A stretch of DNA of 64,000 bases from Austwickia sp. (GCA_016699675.1 CP064985.1:1736001-1800000), one strand, 5' to 3'. Counted from the stretch's first letter, positions 51,992-61,437 are shown. Notes: generated by a model not told the origin, from the letters alone. Made by a program: numbers and translations.

Positions 51992-53367
51992 CCGGCGCGG
52001 AACAGCGCGTCGACCGCGGGGATCCGGTCCCGGTAGCCCGCCAGCAGCTGGCGCGCCACCGTCACCGAGTCGACCAGCGGGTGCTCGGCGAACGCCGCCA
52101 CCGCCAGCGTCGCGGACCGCTCCGTGGCCGCGCGGATCGTGAGCTGCTCCACCGCCTTCATCTGCTGCACCAGCCCGAGCATGGCGCCGTCCAGCGGGGT
52201 GACGGACGCCGGCGCCACCCCGGCGGCCGAGACGGTGCACGGCACCTCGACCACGGCGTCCGGCGCGAGCCCGGGGACGAGGTGTCCGGCCCGCACATTG
52301 AGGATCATCGTCGACGGCTCACCCCGGGCGATCGCCGCCATCAGCGCCAGGGCGACCCCCTCGTACCCGCCGCCGGCCAGGTCCGCCTCATCCCGTGCCT
52401 CGTCGGCGGCGCGGGTCTCGGCCATGTACGTCGCCTCCCGCTCGTCGCGGAACCGCCGCCACGTGGCCAGGGCCGCATCGGGGGCCGCCGCTACCGCTGC
52501 GGCGAACGCGGACTGCTGCTCCAGGAGGAACTCCCCGCGGGTGTGGGCCGCGCCGCGGATCTGGGCGAGCGCATCGCGGGTGAAGTACCAGTAGTAGAGG
52601 TATTCGTTCGGCAGCGCCCCGATCGTGCGCAGCCAGTCCGCGCCGAACAGCCTGCCCTCCTCAATCGACGCCAGGGCGGCGTCGGAGGCGAGCACGTCCG
52701 GCAGCAGGTCCGTCTCCGGGCCGCCGCCCGGATCGGCCGCGTACATCCCGCGCAGCCAGCCCAGATGGTTCAGCCCCAGGTAGTCGAGTCGGACCTCGTC
52801 CAGTCCGAGCCCCAGCGAGGCCGCCGCGCGCCGAGCCAGCCCGATCGGGGAGTCGCAGATCCCGATGACCCGATCGCCGAGGACCCCCGCCATGGCCTCG
52901 GTGATCATGCCGGCGGGGTTGGTGAAGTTGATGACGTAGGCTTCCGGCGCCTGCGCCGCCACCGCTCGCGCCACCTCCAGCGCGACGGGAATCGTGCGCA
53001 ACCCGTAGGCGAGGCCGCCCGGCCCGGTGGTCTCCTGGCCGAGGACCCCCAGGTCGAGGGCCACCCGCTCGTCACAGGTGCGCCCCGCGAGGCCCTCGAC
53101 CCGCATGGCCGAGAAGACGAAGTCCGCCCCGGCCACGGCCTCGTCGAGGCGGGTGGTGGTGCGTACGGCGGGTGGGGTCGACGCCTGACCGCCCCGCACC
53201 GACTCCTGGCCGAGCTGCTGCAGCACCCGCGTCATGACCGCGAGCCGAGCGGGCTCGACGTCGTACAGCACGACCTCGTCCACGCGCCGCGCACCGGTGT
53301 CCCGCAGCAGCGCCGCGTAGACGAGCGGGACCCGGAAGCCGCCGCCGCCGAGGATGGCCAGGCGCAT
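51988..53367 (-). CDS. Family 4 glycosyl hydrolase (6-phospho-beta-glucosidase type)
   Basis: 459 residues, ATG at 53367, 5 nt after the channel gene stop. GH4 signatures: Rossmann MRLAILGGGGFRVPLVYAALL, INFTNPAGMI, GICDSPIGLARR and LGLNHLGWLRG; NAD+ and Mn2+ dependent. The family hydrolyses 6-phospho-glucosides or alpha-galactosides and glucuronides; the absence of a PTS nearby leaves the substrate open. Last gene of the minus-strand Mrp operon. Confidence 0.88.
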   Translation of the reverse strand: MRLAILGGGGFRVPLVYAALLRDTGARRVDEVVLYDVEPARLAVMTRVLQQLGQESVRGGQASTPPAVRTTTRLDEAVAGADFVFSAMRVEGLAGRTCDERVALDLGVLGQETTGPGGLAYGLRTIPVALEVARAVAAQAPEAYVINFTNPAGMITEAMAGVLGDRVIGICDSPIGLARRAAASLGLGLDEVRLDYLGLNHLGWLRGMYAADPGGGPETDLLPDVLASDAALASIEEGRLFGADWLRTIGALPNEYLYYWYFTRDALAQIRGAAHTRGEFLLEQQSAFAAAVAAAPDAALATWRRFRDEREATYMAETRAADEARDEADLAGGGYEGVALALMAAIARGEPSTMILNVRAGHLVPGLAPDAVVEVPCTVSAAGVAPASVTPLDGAMLGLVQQMKAVEQLTIRAATERSATLAVAAFAEHPLVDSVTVARQLLAGYRDRIPAVDALFRAG

Positions 53368-53372
53368 CGCGA

Positions 53373-54470
53373 TCAGCGCTCCGTCGGCCGGGGTCGGACG
53401 TCGCCGCGATGGGCGTGCCGCGCCGCCCGCACGACCACCAGGCGGTCGCCGGCCTTGATCCGCGAGACCTCGTCGTCGACCGTGTAGTGCACGGTCTCGT
53501 CGCGGATGATCCCGATGACCCGGTCGCCGATGTCGGCGTAGTGGACGCCTTCCTCGCCGGGTCGGACCTCGCGCTCGGCGATCTCGACGCCCTGGCCGTA
53601 CGTCATGAGGTCCTCCAGCACGGCGCCGAGGTGCGGCGACACCGCCGACGTGCCCAGCATCCGGCCCGCCGAGTCCGCCGAGACGATGACCGAGTCGGCG
53701 CCGCTGTGCCGCAGCAGCGGGGCGTTGGCCCGGTCCCGCACGCACGCGGCGATGTAGACCTTGGGATTGAGCTGGCGGACCGCAAGCGTGACGAGGATGT
53801 TGGCGTCGTCGCGGCTGGTGGAGATGATGACCTGTTCGGCCGACTGCACCCCGGCTCGGGTGAGGATCTCGCGACGGGACGCGTCGCCGGCGACCACGGC
53901 GTAGCCGTCCGCGAGCGCCTCCTGGCGGGCCGGCTCCGCGGCGTCGATGACCACCACCTCGTCGCGGCGCCGTCCGCTGCTCACGAGGGTGTCGGCGGCG
54001 CCGCGGCCCTTGATGCCATAGCCGACGAGGATGGTGTGGTTCTTCATGCGTCTCCTCCAGGCGGCGATGCGCAGCTCGTCGCGTCCCTGGACGGCGAGCA
54101 CCTCCAGGGTGGTGCCGATGAGCAGGACCAGGAACAGGACCCGGGCCGGGGTGACCACGAGGGCGTTGACGAGGCGGGCCGAATCCGTGGCAGGGGTGAT
54201 GTCGCCGTACCCGGTCGTGCTCAGCGTCACGGTGACGTAGTAGAGGACGTCGATGAAGCTCATCCCGTCCTCGTTGCCGTCGCGGTAGCCGTCCCGGTCG
54301 TAGTACACGACGGCCACCGTGAACGCGAACGTCGCGAAGGCGGCGAACAGGCGGGAGAACAGCCGGCGCCACGGGGAGGCGGCGCGCTCCGGCAGGTGCA
54401 CCGCGCCGCGCGCCTCGGGGTCCGCCACGCGGGTTTCGGCGGCGGGGTCGTCGGGGGTCACGAGGGCCAT
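53373..54470 (-). CDS. Two-TM potassium channel with RCK (TrkA_N/TrkA_C) domain
   Basis: 365 residues from the ATG at 54470. Membrane part: LFAAFATFAFTVAVVYYD, selectivity filter region LYYVTVTLSTTGYGDITPATD and a second helix VLFLVLLIGTTLEVLA. Cytoplasmic RCK: NHTILVGYGIKGRGAADTLVS (Rossmann GxGxxG-like), VVIDAAEP, AEQVIISTSRDDANILVTL; then a TrkA_C-like end (IGDRVIGIIRDETVHYTVDDEVSRIKAGDRLVVV). Overlaps the mrpG end by 13 bases, so it is cotranscribed with the cation antiporter; ligand-gated K+ flux is likely. Confidence 0.88.
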   Translation of the reverse strand: MALVTPDDPAAETRVADPEARGAVHLPERAASPWRRLFSRLFAAFATFAFTVAVVYYDRDGYRDGNEDGMSFIDVLYYVTVTLSTTGYGDITPATDSARLVNALVVTPARVLFLVLLIGTTLEVLAVQGRDELRIAAWRRRMKNHTILVGYGIKGRGAADTLVSSGRRRDEVVVIDAAEPARQEALADGYAVVAGDASRREILTRAGVQSAEQVIISTSRDDANILVTLAVRQLNPKVYIAACVRDRANAPLLRHSGADSVIVSADSAGRMLGTSAVSPHLGAVLEDLMTYGQGVEIAEREVRPGEEGVHYADIGDRVIGIIRDETVHYTVDDEVSRIKAGDRLVVVRAARHAHRGDVRPRPTER

Positions 54471-54826
54471 TCTTCGTCGGTCGGGCGGTCGCCGGGCGCG
54501 TTCGCGAGATCTTGGGGATCGGTGCAGGGGTCGACGGGCGTGCCGGCGAGGTACGTCGAGCGCGCCAGCGTCATGCTGCCGATCGAGCTGACGACCCACA
54601 AGGCCCCCACCGTCACCAGGCACTTCAGGAGGGGGACGACGTCGAACCCGACGAGGCTCACCCGGTGCAGGTAGGCGGCGACGACGATGAGCGGCAGCCC
54701 CAGGCTGGTGGCGAGGCCGAGGACGTTGATGCGGGAGTAGGCGTCCCGCTCGCGCATCATCGACAGGGCGCTGACCAGCACGCAGACCGCGCCCAGGATG
54801 CTCATGCCGGCGACGACGAGGTTCAT
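54458..54826 (-). CDS. mrpG: Mrp-type Na+/H+ antiporter subunit G
   Basis: 122 residues, ATG at 54826, overlapping the mrpF stop (ATGA). Three membrane segments and MnhG/PhaG motifs (VVAGMSILGAVCVLVSALSMMRERDAYSRINVLGLATSLGLPLIVVA, LLKCLVTVGALWVVSSIGSMTLARS). A hydrophilic tail of about 30 residues (VDPCTDPQDLANAPGDRPTD) is added. Small subunit of the multisubunit Mrp complex exchanging Na+ or other cations for H+ at the membrane. Confidence 0.9.
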   Translation of the reverse strand: MNLVVAGMSILGAVCVLVSALSMMRERDAYSRINVLGLATSLGLPLIVVAAYLHRVSLVGFDVVPLLKCLVTVGALWVVSSIGSMTLARSTYLAGTPVDPCTDPQDLANAPGDRPTDEEWPS

Positions 54827-55113
54827 CGGCGGCCTCGGGTGATGATCCGGGCCAACGCGATGGTCGCGAGGATGCCGAGCAGCGACGCGAGCAGCGCCGC
54901 GTCGACGACGACCGCCGAGTCCCGCATCGTGCCGAGCAGGACGAGGACGCCGAGCGCCGCGAAGAACACGAGGTCACCGACGATGGCCCGGGTGCCCAGG
55001 TCGGAGGCCGTCGCCACGCGGTACAGGCCGATGAGCACGGCTGCCCCGAGAATAGCGATCGCGATCCACATCGCGATCGTCAGCACATCGTTCGTCCACA
55101 GGTCGCCGACCAT
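54823..55113 (-). CDS. mrpF: Mrp-type Na+/H+ antiporter subunit F
   Basis: 96 residues, ATG at 55113; the mrpE stop and this start share bases (TGATG). Three membrane helices: DVLTIAMWIAIAILGAAVLIGLYRV, AIVGDLVFFAALGVLVLLGTM and VVVDAALLASLLGILATIALARIITRG. Matches MnhF/MrpF, a small subunit of the Mrp complex. Confidence 0.9.
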   Translation of the reverse strand: MVGDLWTNDVLTIAMWIAIAILGAAVLIGLYRVATASDLGTRAIVGDLVFFAALGVLVLLGTMRDSAVVVDAALLASLLGILATIALARIITRGRR

Positions 55114-55487
55114 CAGGAGCGCCCCCCCGCTCGGCTCGGGCTGGCGTCGGCCGGCACGCCCGCTGCTCGCAGCAAGCGCGTCTCCATGTCCCGCAGGTCG
55201 GTCAGCACGGACTCGCGGTCGGGCGCGAACAGGGCGTGCACGAAGAGGGTCGGCGGCGTGCCCTCCCACGCCTCCGCGGTCCCGAGGACGAGCGTCCCCG
55301 GGGTGATGGTGATCGAGGCCGACAGGGCCGTGATCTGGAGGTCGGTGCGGCATCGCAGGGGGAACTCGATGATGGCCGGCGAGGACGTCAGGCTCGGGGT
55401 CACCGCCGACCGGGCCACGCGCCAGGCCCCCGCCAGGACCTCCCGGACCAGGTAGGCCAGATAGCTCAGCACCGCGATCAGCCTCAT
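55113..55487 (-). CDS. mrpE: Mrp-type Na+/H+ antiporter subunit E
   Basis: 124 residues, ATG at 55487 overlapping the mrpD stop (ATGA). It begins with the MrpE signature (LIAVLSYLAYLVREVLAGAWRVARSAVTPSLTSSPAIIEFPLRCRTDLQITALSASITITPGTLVLG), truncated at the N-terminus compared with longer MrpE proteins that carry two more helices. Here residue 1 lies within the third helix of longer homologues, so it may be a short form typical of actinobacteria. Confidence 0.85.
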   Translation of the reverse strand: MRLIAVLSYLAYLVREVLAGAWRVARSAVTPSLTSSPAIIEFPLRCRTDLQITALSASITITPGTLVLGTAEAWEGTPPTLFVHALFAPDRESVLTDLRDMETRLLRAAGVPADASPSRAGGRS

Positions 55488-57088
55488 CGGAGCACCGCCT
55501 CGACGTACGGTCCCACCCGCACCAGGCCCGCCGCCGCCCGGTCGGCGATGGGGAAGAGCCACCCGGCCCCGACGAACATCGCCACCGACACCGAGGCCAA
55601 CGTCGCGCCCGGGGCGATCAGCCGGCCGGGGATCCGGACGCTCTCCGGCAGCGGCACCGCGTCGCCGCGGCGCAACCGCAGGTCGTCGGGCCGGTACGTC
55701 TCCATCGGCTTGCTCCAGAACACCTCGCCCCAGACCCGCTGCAACGCCATCAGCGACGCCACGGAGGCGATCACCACCGCCGCGAGGAGGGCGACCGCCC
55801 AGACGGGATGCCCGCCGAGCCAGTCCACCAGGGCCCGGACCAGCGCCACCTTCCCCCACAGCCCGGACGTCGGGGGCAAGCCCACCAGGGAGAACAGCCC
55901 GACGACCATGATCAGAGCGGCCAGGCGCTCGCGCCGCATCAGCCCCGAGAGCCGATCGAACCGTCCCGAGCCGTAGACGTGCTCGATCGCGCCGGCGGTG
56001 AGGAGCAGTGCGCCCATCGTGACGACGTGGTGCACCAGGTAGAACAGCCCGGCCGCCAGCGCGGTGGGGGTGAGCAGGGCCACCCCGATGAGGATGTGGC
56101 CCACCCCCGCGATCATCTGGTAGGCCAGCGCCGACCGGATCCGGCGCTCCCCGAAGGTGCCGATCGCGCCGACGAGGATGGTCGCCAGCACCACCACGGC
56201 CAGCGCCCAGCCCCAGGGGGCGGGTGCCCCGCCGTACAGGGTCGTGTAGACGCGGTACACGGCGTACAGCGCGACCTTCGTGTGCAGCCCGCTGAACAGC
56301 GCCATGATCCCGGCGGACGTCGCGGGGTAGGCGCGCGGGAGCCAGCCGTGCACGGGCACCGCGCCACCCTTGATGAGCAGGGCCAGCAGGACGACCGCGA
56401 CGGCGGCGCCGAGCCGGGGATCGGCGGCGGCACCGGCGGCGGCCGCCGCGTGGGAAGCGCCGGTCGCCGCCGGGGTCGCCTCCGCGGACCCGGCGCGTCC
56501 CGCCAGGCTGGCGAGGTTGACGGTGCCGGCGACGCCGTACACGAGGCCGACCCCCATGAGCAGGATCGTGCTGGTCACGAGGTTGACGACGATGAACAGC
56601 CGGGCGACGCCGAGGCGCCGCCAGGTGCCGGTGACGGCGATCAACGCGTACGACGGGAGCAGCATCACCTCGACGAACACGAACAGGTTGAAGAGGTCGG
56701 CGGTGAGCACCGCCCCGTTCACCCCGGCCGTCAGCATGAGGGCGAGCGAGGGCACGAAGCGGTAGCGGTCCTCGCCCGTGACGACGAGGAACCAGCTCGC
56801 GATCGCCGTGGTCGTCCCGGTGGCGACCAGCATCGTCGCGGTCAGGGTGTCCGAGGCGAACGGGATGGCGACGCCGGAGGTGTAGCCGCCCATGGAGTGC
56901 GCGAGCACCGGGGTGTGGCGGTGCTCGACCAGCAGCGCGACGCCGCTGGCCGCGACAGCGAGCGGCACGCCCACGAGCAGGCCGCGCTCCAGCCAGGGCC
57001 GGCGCAGGAGCACCGTGAGCGCCGCGGCGGCCAGCGGGACGGCGACGAGCAGCGGCAGGAGCGCGGTCATCGGGGTCAGGGTCGTCAT
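55484..57088 (-). CDS. mrpD: Mrp-type Na+/H+ antiporter subunit D
   Basis: 534 residues, ATG at 57088. Fourteen membrane segments of the NuoN/MrpD-type antiporter family, with the conserved core VLLALLIKGGAVPVHGWLPRAYPATSAGIMALFSGLHTKVALYAVYRVYTTLYG (Lys and His of the proton path) and AMLTAGVNGAVLTADLFNLFVFVEVMLLPSYALIAV (conserved Glu). One of the two proton-translocating large subunits of Mrp. The next gene in the operon, mrpE, starts inside its stop. Confidence 0.93.
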   Translation of the reverse strand: MTTLTPMTALLPLLVAVPLAAAALTVLLRRPWLERGLLVGVPLAVAASGVALLVEHRHTPVLAHSMGGYTSGVAIPFASDTLTATMLVATGTTTAIASWFLVVTGEDRYRFVPSLALMLTAGVNGAVLTADLFNLFVFVEVMLLPSYALIAVTGTWRRLGVARLFIVVNLVTSTILLMGVGLVYGVAGTVNLASLAGRAGSAEATPAATGASHAAAAAGAAADPRLGAAVAVVLLALLIKGGAVPVHGWLPRAYPATSAGIMALFSGLHTKVALYAVYRVYTTLYGGAPAPWGWALAVVVLATILVGAIGTFGERRIRSALAYQMIAGVGHILIGVALLTPTALAAGLFYLVHHVVTMGALLLTAGAIEHVYGSGRFDRLSGLMRRERLAALIMVVGLFSLVGLPPTSGLWGKVALVRALVDWLGGHPVWAVALLAAVVIASVASLMALQRVWGEVFWSKPMETYRPDDLRLRRGDAVPLPESVRIPGRLIAPGATLASVSVAMFVGAGWLFPIADRAAAGLVRVGPYVEAVLR

Positions 57089-57095
57089 CGGCGGC

Positions 57096-57428
57096 TCACC
57101 GGTCGTGGCTCTCGCCCGTGGGCGGCATCAGGTAGGTGTCGTCGTTGTGCCCGAGCACCGCGAGCATCAGCATGATGACGGTCACGGCGAGGGTGATCAC
57201 GATGGCCGTCAGCACGAACGCCTGCGGCAGCGGATCGGCCATGCGTTCGGCGCCGATCCGGTCGGCGAGCGGCTCCCCGCGCCACGCGGGCACGCCCGCG
57301 GTGAGCAGCACGAAGTTCGTCGCGTGCCCGAGCAGGCCGATCCCCAGGATCATTCGCACGAGGCTGCGCTGGAGCACGAGGTAGGCCCCGCCGGCGGCGA
57401 GGACGCCGACGGTGACGGCGAGCATCAT
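57096..57428 (-). CDS. mrpC: Mrp-type Na+/H+ antiporter subunit C
   Basis: 110 residues, ATG at 57428 overlapping the mrpA stop. NuoK-like three-helix subunit: AVTVGVLAAGGAYLVLQRSLVRMILGIGLLGHATNFVLLTAG and LPQAFVLTAIVITLAVTVIMLMLAVL, with DPLPQAFVLTAIVI being the diagnostic motif. The C-terminal GHNDDTYLMPP is a hydrophilic tail. The mrpD start is 7 bases downstream. Confidence 0.93.
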   Translation of the reverse strand: MMLAVTVGVLAAGGAYLVLQRSLVRMILGIGLLGHATNFVLLTAGVPAWRGEPLADRIGAERMADPLPQAFVLTAIVITLAVTVIMLMLAVLGHNDDTYLMPPTGESHDR

Positions 57429-60400
57429 CGGCCCACCTCCTCAGGGGCGGTGCCGGTGGCGAGGTGATCGGTGCGTACGCCGACGCGGCTGCCGCTGGTG
57501 GGCCTCGGCGGATCCGCGGCGGCGCCGGGACTGTGCGGCTGGACGGTGTCGCCCCGGACCGTGTCGAGAGGGCCAGGCAGCTCGCCGAGGACGGCCTCGT
57601 CGACGCGCTCGCGGGTGCTCTCGCCGCCGGTCAGGGCCACGCTGGCGGCCGACGTACCGAGTAGGTTGAACGCCGTCATCACCAGGCCGAGCACGGCGCC
57701 GTACACGCCGACGTCGAACAGCATCGACGAGGTGAGGTGCACGCCGAAGGGCTCGGCGTGCAGCGGCTCCAGGAAGCCGCCGGCGACGGCCAGGCCCCAC
57801 GCGCCGGTGGCGATGGCTACGAGGATGCCCGCCCCGATGAGGCGCAGGGGCAATCGAGGCGGCCCGATCTGGCGGTCCTTGCTGGTGGAGAGGTAGCTCA
57901 GGCCGACGGCCGCGGCGCCGACCAGGGCCGCGATGAAGCCTCCGCCCGGGGCGTTGTGCCCGCGGATGAAGATCAGCAGCGCCAGGAGCGCCAGCAGCGG
58001 CACGACGACCCGGACCATGAGCTGCAGCCCGACGACATTGCTCCAGGCGTGCGTGATCGCCCGGTGTGCCGTCGAACCCTCCAGGCGCAGCAGCGGCCCC
58101 GGCTCGTCCCGGTCGGTCGGGTAGTCCGCCGCGGGATCGAGGTGCTGATGCCGCACCGTCGACAGCACGGCCACGAGCACCACGCCGGCCATGCCGAGGA
58201 CGGCCAGCTCGCCCATCGTGTCCAGGGCCCGGAACTCGACGAGGATGACGTTAACGATGTTCACCCCGCCGGAGACGTCGGCGGTCTCGGTCTGGTAGTA
58301 CGTCGCCACGTCGCTGAGCTCGCGGCGGCCGTTGAAGACGTACGTCGCGAGCCCCGCGGCCAGCCCCACCCCGCCGGCCAGCGCGACGACCCAACGGTTG
58401 CGGGCCACCGGACGCCGCCCGAAGCGGCGCGGCAGTTTCTGCAGGACGAGCATCATCATCACGACGGTGAGCGACTCGACGAGCAGCTGGGTCAGGGTCA
58501 CGTCCGGCGCGCCGAGGGCGAGCATCTGCACGGTGGCGAGCACCCCCACGGCGGACACGCTCACCACGGCGGCCAGGCGGTCGCTGCTGCGGCAGACGCC
58601 GAGCACGGCGATCCCGATCAGCAGGCCCAGGGCGACGTCGATCGGCTGGGTCAGCCTGGCGGGCGCCGCGGGGATCACGCTGGTCGGCGCGTCCGCGCCA
58701 CGCGCGAGGAGGGCGATCGTGAGGACCCCCCCGAGCACGACCGTCACGAAGGCGCCGAGGAGAGTGGCCACGTGGCGCGACGGATAGTCGACGGCCAGCG
58801 GCCGGACCACCAGCTCGCCCAGGCGGGTCAGTCGGGCGGTGACCGCGTCGATGACGGTCACCCCGTCCCAGCCGAAGGCGGGGCGCTCCAGGCCCCGGTT
58901 CAGTCGACGGCGCCGCAGAACCATCGCGGTGCCGAGGGCGAAAACGGTGAGCGTGGTGAGGAGTTCGGGGGTGGGGCCATGCCACAGCGCGAGGTGGACG
59001 TGGTCCGCACCGGGAAGCGCCGCCTCGGCCCCGGCCCCCACGACGCCGTCCAGCCAGCCGACCCCGAGCCCCAAGGGCACGCCGGCCAGGATCGGCAGCG
59101 CCGCGGGGATCACGAGACCAGCTTCGGGGCGGTGCACCGGCCGGTCCCCGCGGCCGTCGACGAACCCGCCGAGCGCGATGCGCCCGCAATAGGCGAACGT
59201 CAGGACACTGGCCAGGGCCGCCGCCGCGAGCGCCAGCGGCCCCACGGTCCGGAGCACCTCACCGCGCAGCAGGCCGGTGAACAGCGCCTCCTTGGACACG
59301 AACCCCAGCGTGGGCGGGATGCCCGCCATGCTCGCGCAGCCCACGACGGCGACCGCGAAGGTCACCGGCATCGCCCGCCAGAGCGGCGGCAGCCGGCGCA
59401 GATCGCGGGTGCCGGTGGCGTGGTCGATGACGCCGACCATCATGAAAAGCCCGGACTTGAAGAGGGCGTGCGCGATCGTGTGCAGGATCGCCGCGGCCAC
59501 CGCGGCCGACGTCCCCACCCCGATGGTCGCCACCATGAGGCCGAGCTGGCTCACGGTCGAATACGCCATCAGCTTCTTGAGGTCGGTCTGGCCCAGCGCG
59601 AAGCGGCCACCGAGCAACGCGGTGATCAGGCCCGCGGCGATGAGGCTGGCGTTCCACACCCACACGTCGTGGAAGGCCGGGGTGAAGCGCAGCAGCACGA
59701 AGATGCCGGCCTTGACGACGGCGGCGGCGTGCAGGTAGGCGCTGACGGGGGTGATTGCGGCCATCGCGTCGGGCAGCCAGACGTGGAACGGGAACTGGGC
59801 CGACTTGGTGAACCCCGCGAGCGCGACGAGCGCGGCGACCGCACCGGCGTACGTCGGGTCCTCGGTCCACACGGGCGAGGCGAGCGCGACCGACAGGCTC
59901 GTCGTCCCGGTGCGCACCCCGATGAGGGCCACCGCGACCAGCAGGGCCACGCCGCCGACGAACGTGATGAGCAGCGTCCGCATCGAGGCCTGTTGGCCGG
60001 CGTGCCCGGACCGCGCGATCAACAGGAACGACGCGATGCTGGTCAGCTCCCAGCACACGAACAGCAGGACGAGGTCGTCGGCCAGCACGAGCGCGACCAT
60101 GGCGAGCGTGAACGTCGTCATGACCAGGTAGAAGCTGGTCTGCCGGCCGGCGCCGAGATAGCTCGTCGAGTAGGCGAACACGAGCGCGCCGATCACGAGC
60201 GCGATGAGCGCGAACACCACGGAGAGCCCGTCGGCGCGCAACGCCACGTCCACCCCCAGGGCGGGCACCCAGGCCGTGCGCCACTCCGTGGGTCTGCCGC
60301 CGAGCGCGTCGGACACGGCGGGCCAGAGGGTGGCGACGGCGCCGAGGTACAGCCCCGCGAGTGGCCAGCCCGCCAACCGGCCCAGGCGGGCGCACGTCAC

Positions 60401-60454
60401 CGGCGTGACGGCGACGGCCACCGCGAGCGTGACCAACGTCCACACCAAGGGCAT
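57425..60454 (-). CDS. mrpA: Mrp-type Na+/H+ antiporter subunit A fused to subunit B
   Basis: 1009 residues, ATG at 60454. NuoL-like antiporter domain: LLFVCWELTSIASFLLIARSGH with the conserved Glu and GFTKSAQFPFHVWLPDAMAAITPVSAYLHAAAVVKAG with Lys, His. Next is the MrpA-specific DUF4040/NuoJ-like region (VTLTQLLVESLTVVMMMLVLQKLP). The C-terminus is MrpB (VVPLLALLALLIFIRGHNAPGGGFIAALVGAAAVGL). With mrpC-G this gives the full seven-subunit complex from six genes, the actinobacterial arrangement. It drives Na+(K+)/H+ exchange in alkaline or saline conditions. A hydrophilic tail of about 75 residues is unusual. Confidence 0.92.
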   Translation of the reverse strand: MPLVWTLVTLAVAVAVTPVTCARLGRLAGWPLAGLYLGAVATLWPAVSDALGGRPTEWRTAWVPALGVDVALRADGLSVVFALIALVIGALVFAYSTSYLGAGRQTSFYLVMTTFTLAMVALVLADDLVLLFVCWELTSIASFLLIARSGHAGQQASMRTLLITFVGGVALLVAVALIGVRTGTTSLSVALASPVWTEDPTYAGAVAALVALAGFTKSAQFPFHVWLPDAMAAITPVSAYLHAAAVVKAGIFVLLRFTPAFHDVWVWNASLIAAGLITALLGGRFALGQTDLKKLMAYSTVSQLGLMVATIGVGTSAAVAAAILHTIAHALFKSGLFMMVGVIDHATGTRDLRRLPPLWRAMPVTFAVAVVGCASMAGIPPTLGFVSKEALFTGLLRGEVLRTVGPLALAAAALASVLTFAYCGRIALGGFVDGRGDRPVHRPEAGLVIPAALPILAGVPLGLGVGWLDGVVGAGAEAALPGADHVHLALWHGPTPELLTTLTVFALGTAMVLRRRRLNRGLERPAFGWDGVTVIDAVTARLTRLGELVVRPLAVDYPSRHVATLLGAFVTVVLGGVLTIALLARGADAPTSVIPAAPARLTQPIDVALGLLIGIAVLGVCRSSDRLAAVVSVSAVGVLATVQMLALGAPDVTLTQLLVESLTVVMMMLVLQKLPRRFGRRPVARNRWVVALAGGVGLAAGLATYVFNGRRELSDVATYYQTETADVSGGVNIVNVILVEFRALDTMGELAVLGMAGVVLVAVLSTVRHQHLDPAADYPTDRDEPGPLLRLEGSTAHRAITHAWSNVVGLQLMVRVVVPLLALLALLIFIRGHNAPGGGFIAALVGAAAVGLSYLSTSKDRQIGPPRLPLRLIGAGILVAIATGAWGLAVAGGFLEPLHAEPFGVHLTSSMLFDVGVYGAVLGLVMTAFNLLGTSAASVALTGGESTRERVDEAVLGELPGPLDTVRGDTVQPHSPGAAADPPRPTSGSRVGVRTDHLATGTAPEEVGR

Positions 60455-60762
60455 CCGCGGAGAACCTGAACCTTCTGGGGGAGAGGGGAGATCGGCGCGC
60501 AGGGCGACGCGACGTGCAAAACGGTACCTGGGTTCGCCTCAACCGCACCGCCGCGCGACGCGCGGGCCGGCCACGTCGTACGACGTCCGTGGTGGTCAAC
60601 GGCCTGCTCGCGCGCGCGGCGTCTCACGAGCTGGGCACGCCGGGACCGGCTCGCGGAAGCCGGGCGGATGCGTTCCGCTGCTCCTTGCGCGCGCCCGCCC
60701 AGGGGTGAAGGATGTGGACAGTGCCAGCGCGGGCACTGCACAACGGAATCCGGGGGAATGAC
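60455..60762. other. Divergent intergenic region of 308 bases
   Basis: Separates the Mrp operon (minus) from the L,D-transpeptidase gene (plus). No gene is supported. A GC-lower patch gtgcaaaacggtacctgg (60513-60530) reads TACCGT on the minus strand, a possible -10 of the Mrp operon. Near the plus gene CAGTGCC-N6-GGCACTG (60719-60738) forms a short dyad, perhaps an operator. A ribosome site gggggaatgac precedes GTG 60763. Confidence 0.45.
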
Positions 60763-61437
60763 GTGAGTCTGCGGCGAGTGGTCCGGGGCGTAGCAGCGGT
60801 CGTCGTCGCGGGGGCGCTCGGCGGCCTGTCCGGCGGCCTCGCCGCGGCCTCGACCGACGACGGATCACGGCCCGCGCCCCCGGCCGAGCGGTCCGCCGCT
60901 CCGACGCCCGCGCCGCGGCAGCCGTGGAGTTCGACGTACCCTTCCCCGCCGCCGCCCCCGCCGGCACCAGAGCCCGAGCCTGCGCCCCCCACACCTGGGC
61001 CGGAACCTGCGCCCCCCACGCCGGTGCCGGCACCGCCGCCTGCCCCGCCCACGCCGGCCGTGCCGGCGATTTGCCTGCAGCGGCCACACATCCTGTGCGC
61101 CAGCAAGGCCGAGAAGACGCTGCGCTACTTCGAGCGTGGGGCGTTGTGGCTGGCCACGCCGGTGGCGTTCGGGCGGCCGGGCTACGAGACGCCGAGCGGC
61201 CTATACGCCGTCCGCGTCAAGGACGCCAACGCGTGGAGCAAGGAGTACGACACGGCGATGCCGTACAGCCTGGAGTACGACCTGGCGCGCGGCATCTACA
61301 TCCACTACTCGCCCACCTTCGCCGCAGCCGGTCCCGGCTACATCGGCAGCCACGGCTGCGTCAACATCGGCGACCTCGAGGCGGCGAAGACCCTGTTCAA
61401 CCGGGTGCCGTTGGGTGCCGCGGTCTACGTGTACTAG
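60763..61437 (+). CDS. Secreted L,D-transpeptidase (YkuD domain)
   Basis: 224 residues from the GTG at 60763, which has cggggga upstream; the frame is open to an ATG at 60712, whose upstream aagg abuts the start codon. Signal peptide (VVRGVAAVVVAGALGGLSGGLAAAS), a Pro-rich wall-spanning spacer of about 65 residues (PPPPPAPEPEPAPP), then the YkuD domain with IHYSPTF and the catalytic Cys199 in YIGSHGCVNIGD. It makes 3-3 peptidoglycan cross-links or attaches proteins to the wall. Confidence 0.9.
   Translation: MSLRRVVRGVAAVVVAGALGGLSGGLAAASTDDGSRPAPPAERSAAPTPAPRQPWSSTYPSPPPPPPAPEPEPAPPTPGPEPAPPTPVPAPPPAPPTPAVPAICLQRPHILCASKAEKTLRYFERGALWLATPVAFGRPGYETPSGLYAVRVKDANAWSKEYDTAMPYSLEYDLARGIYIHYSPTFAAAGPGYIGSHGCVNIGDLEAAKTLFNRVPLGAAVYVY

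Noticed and set aside
57737..60469. Plus-strand open frame of about 900 codons opposite mrpA
   Set aside because: Shadow of mrpA; extremely Arg/Gly/Asp/His-rich and no hydrophobic core.
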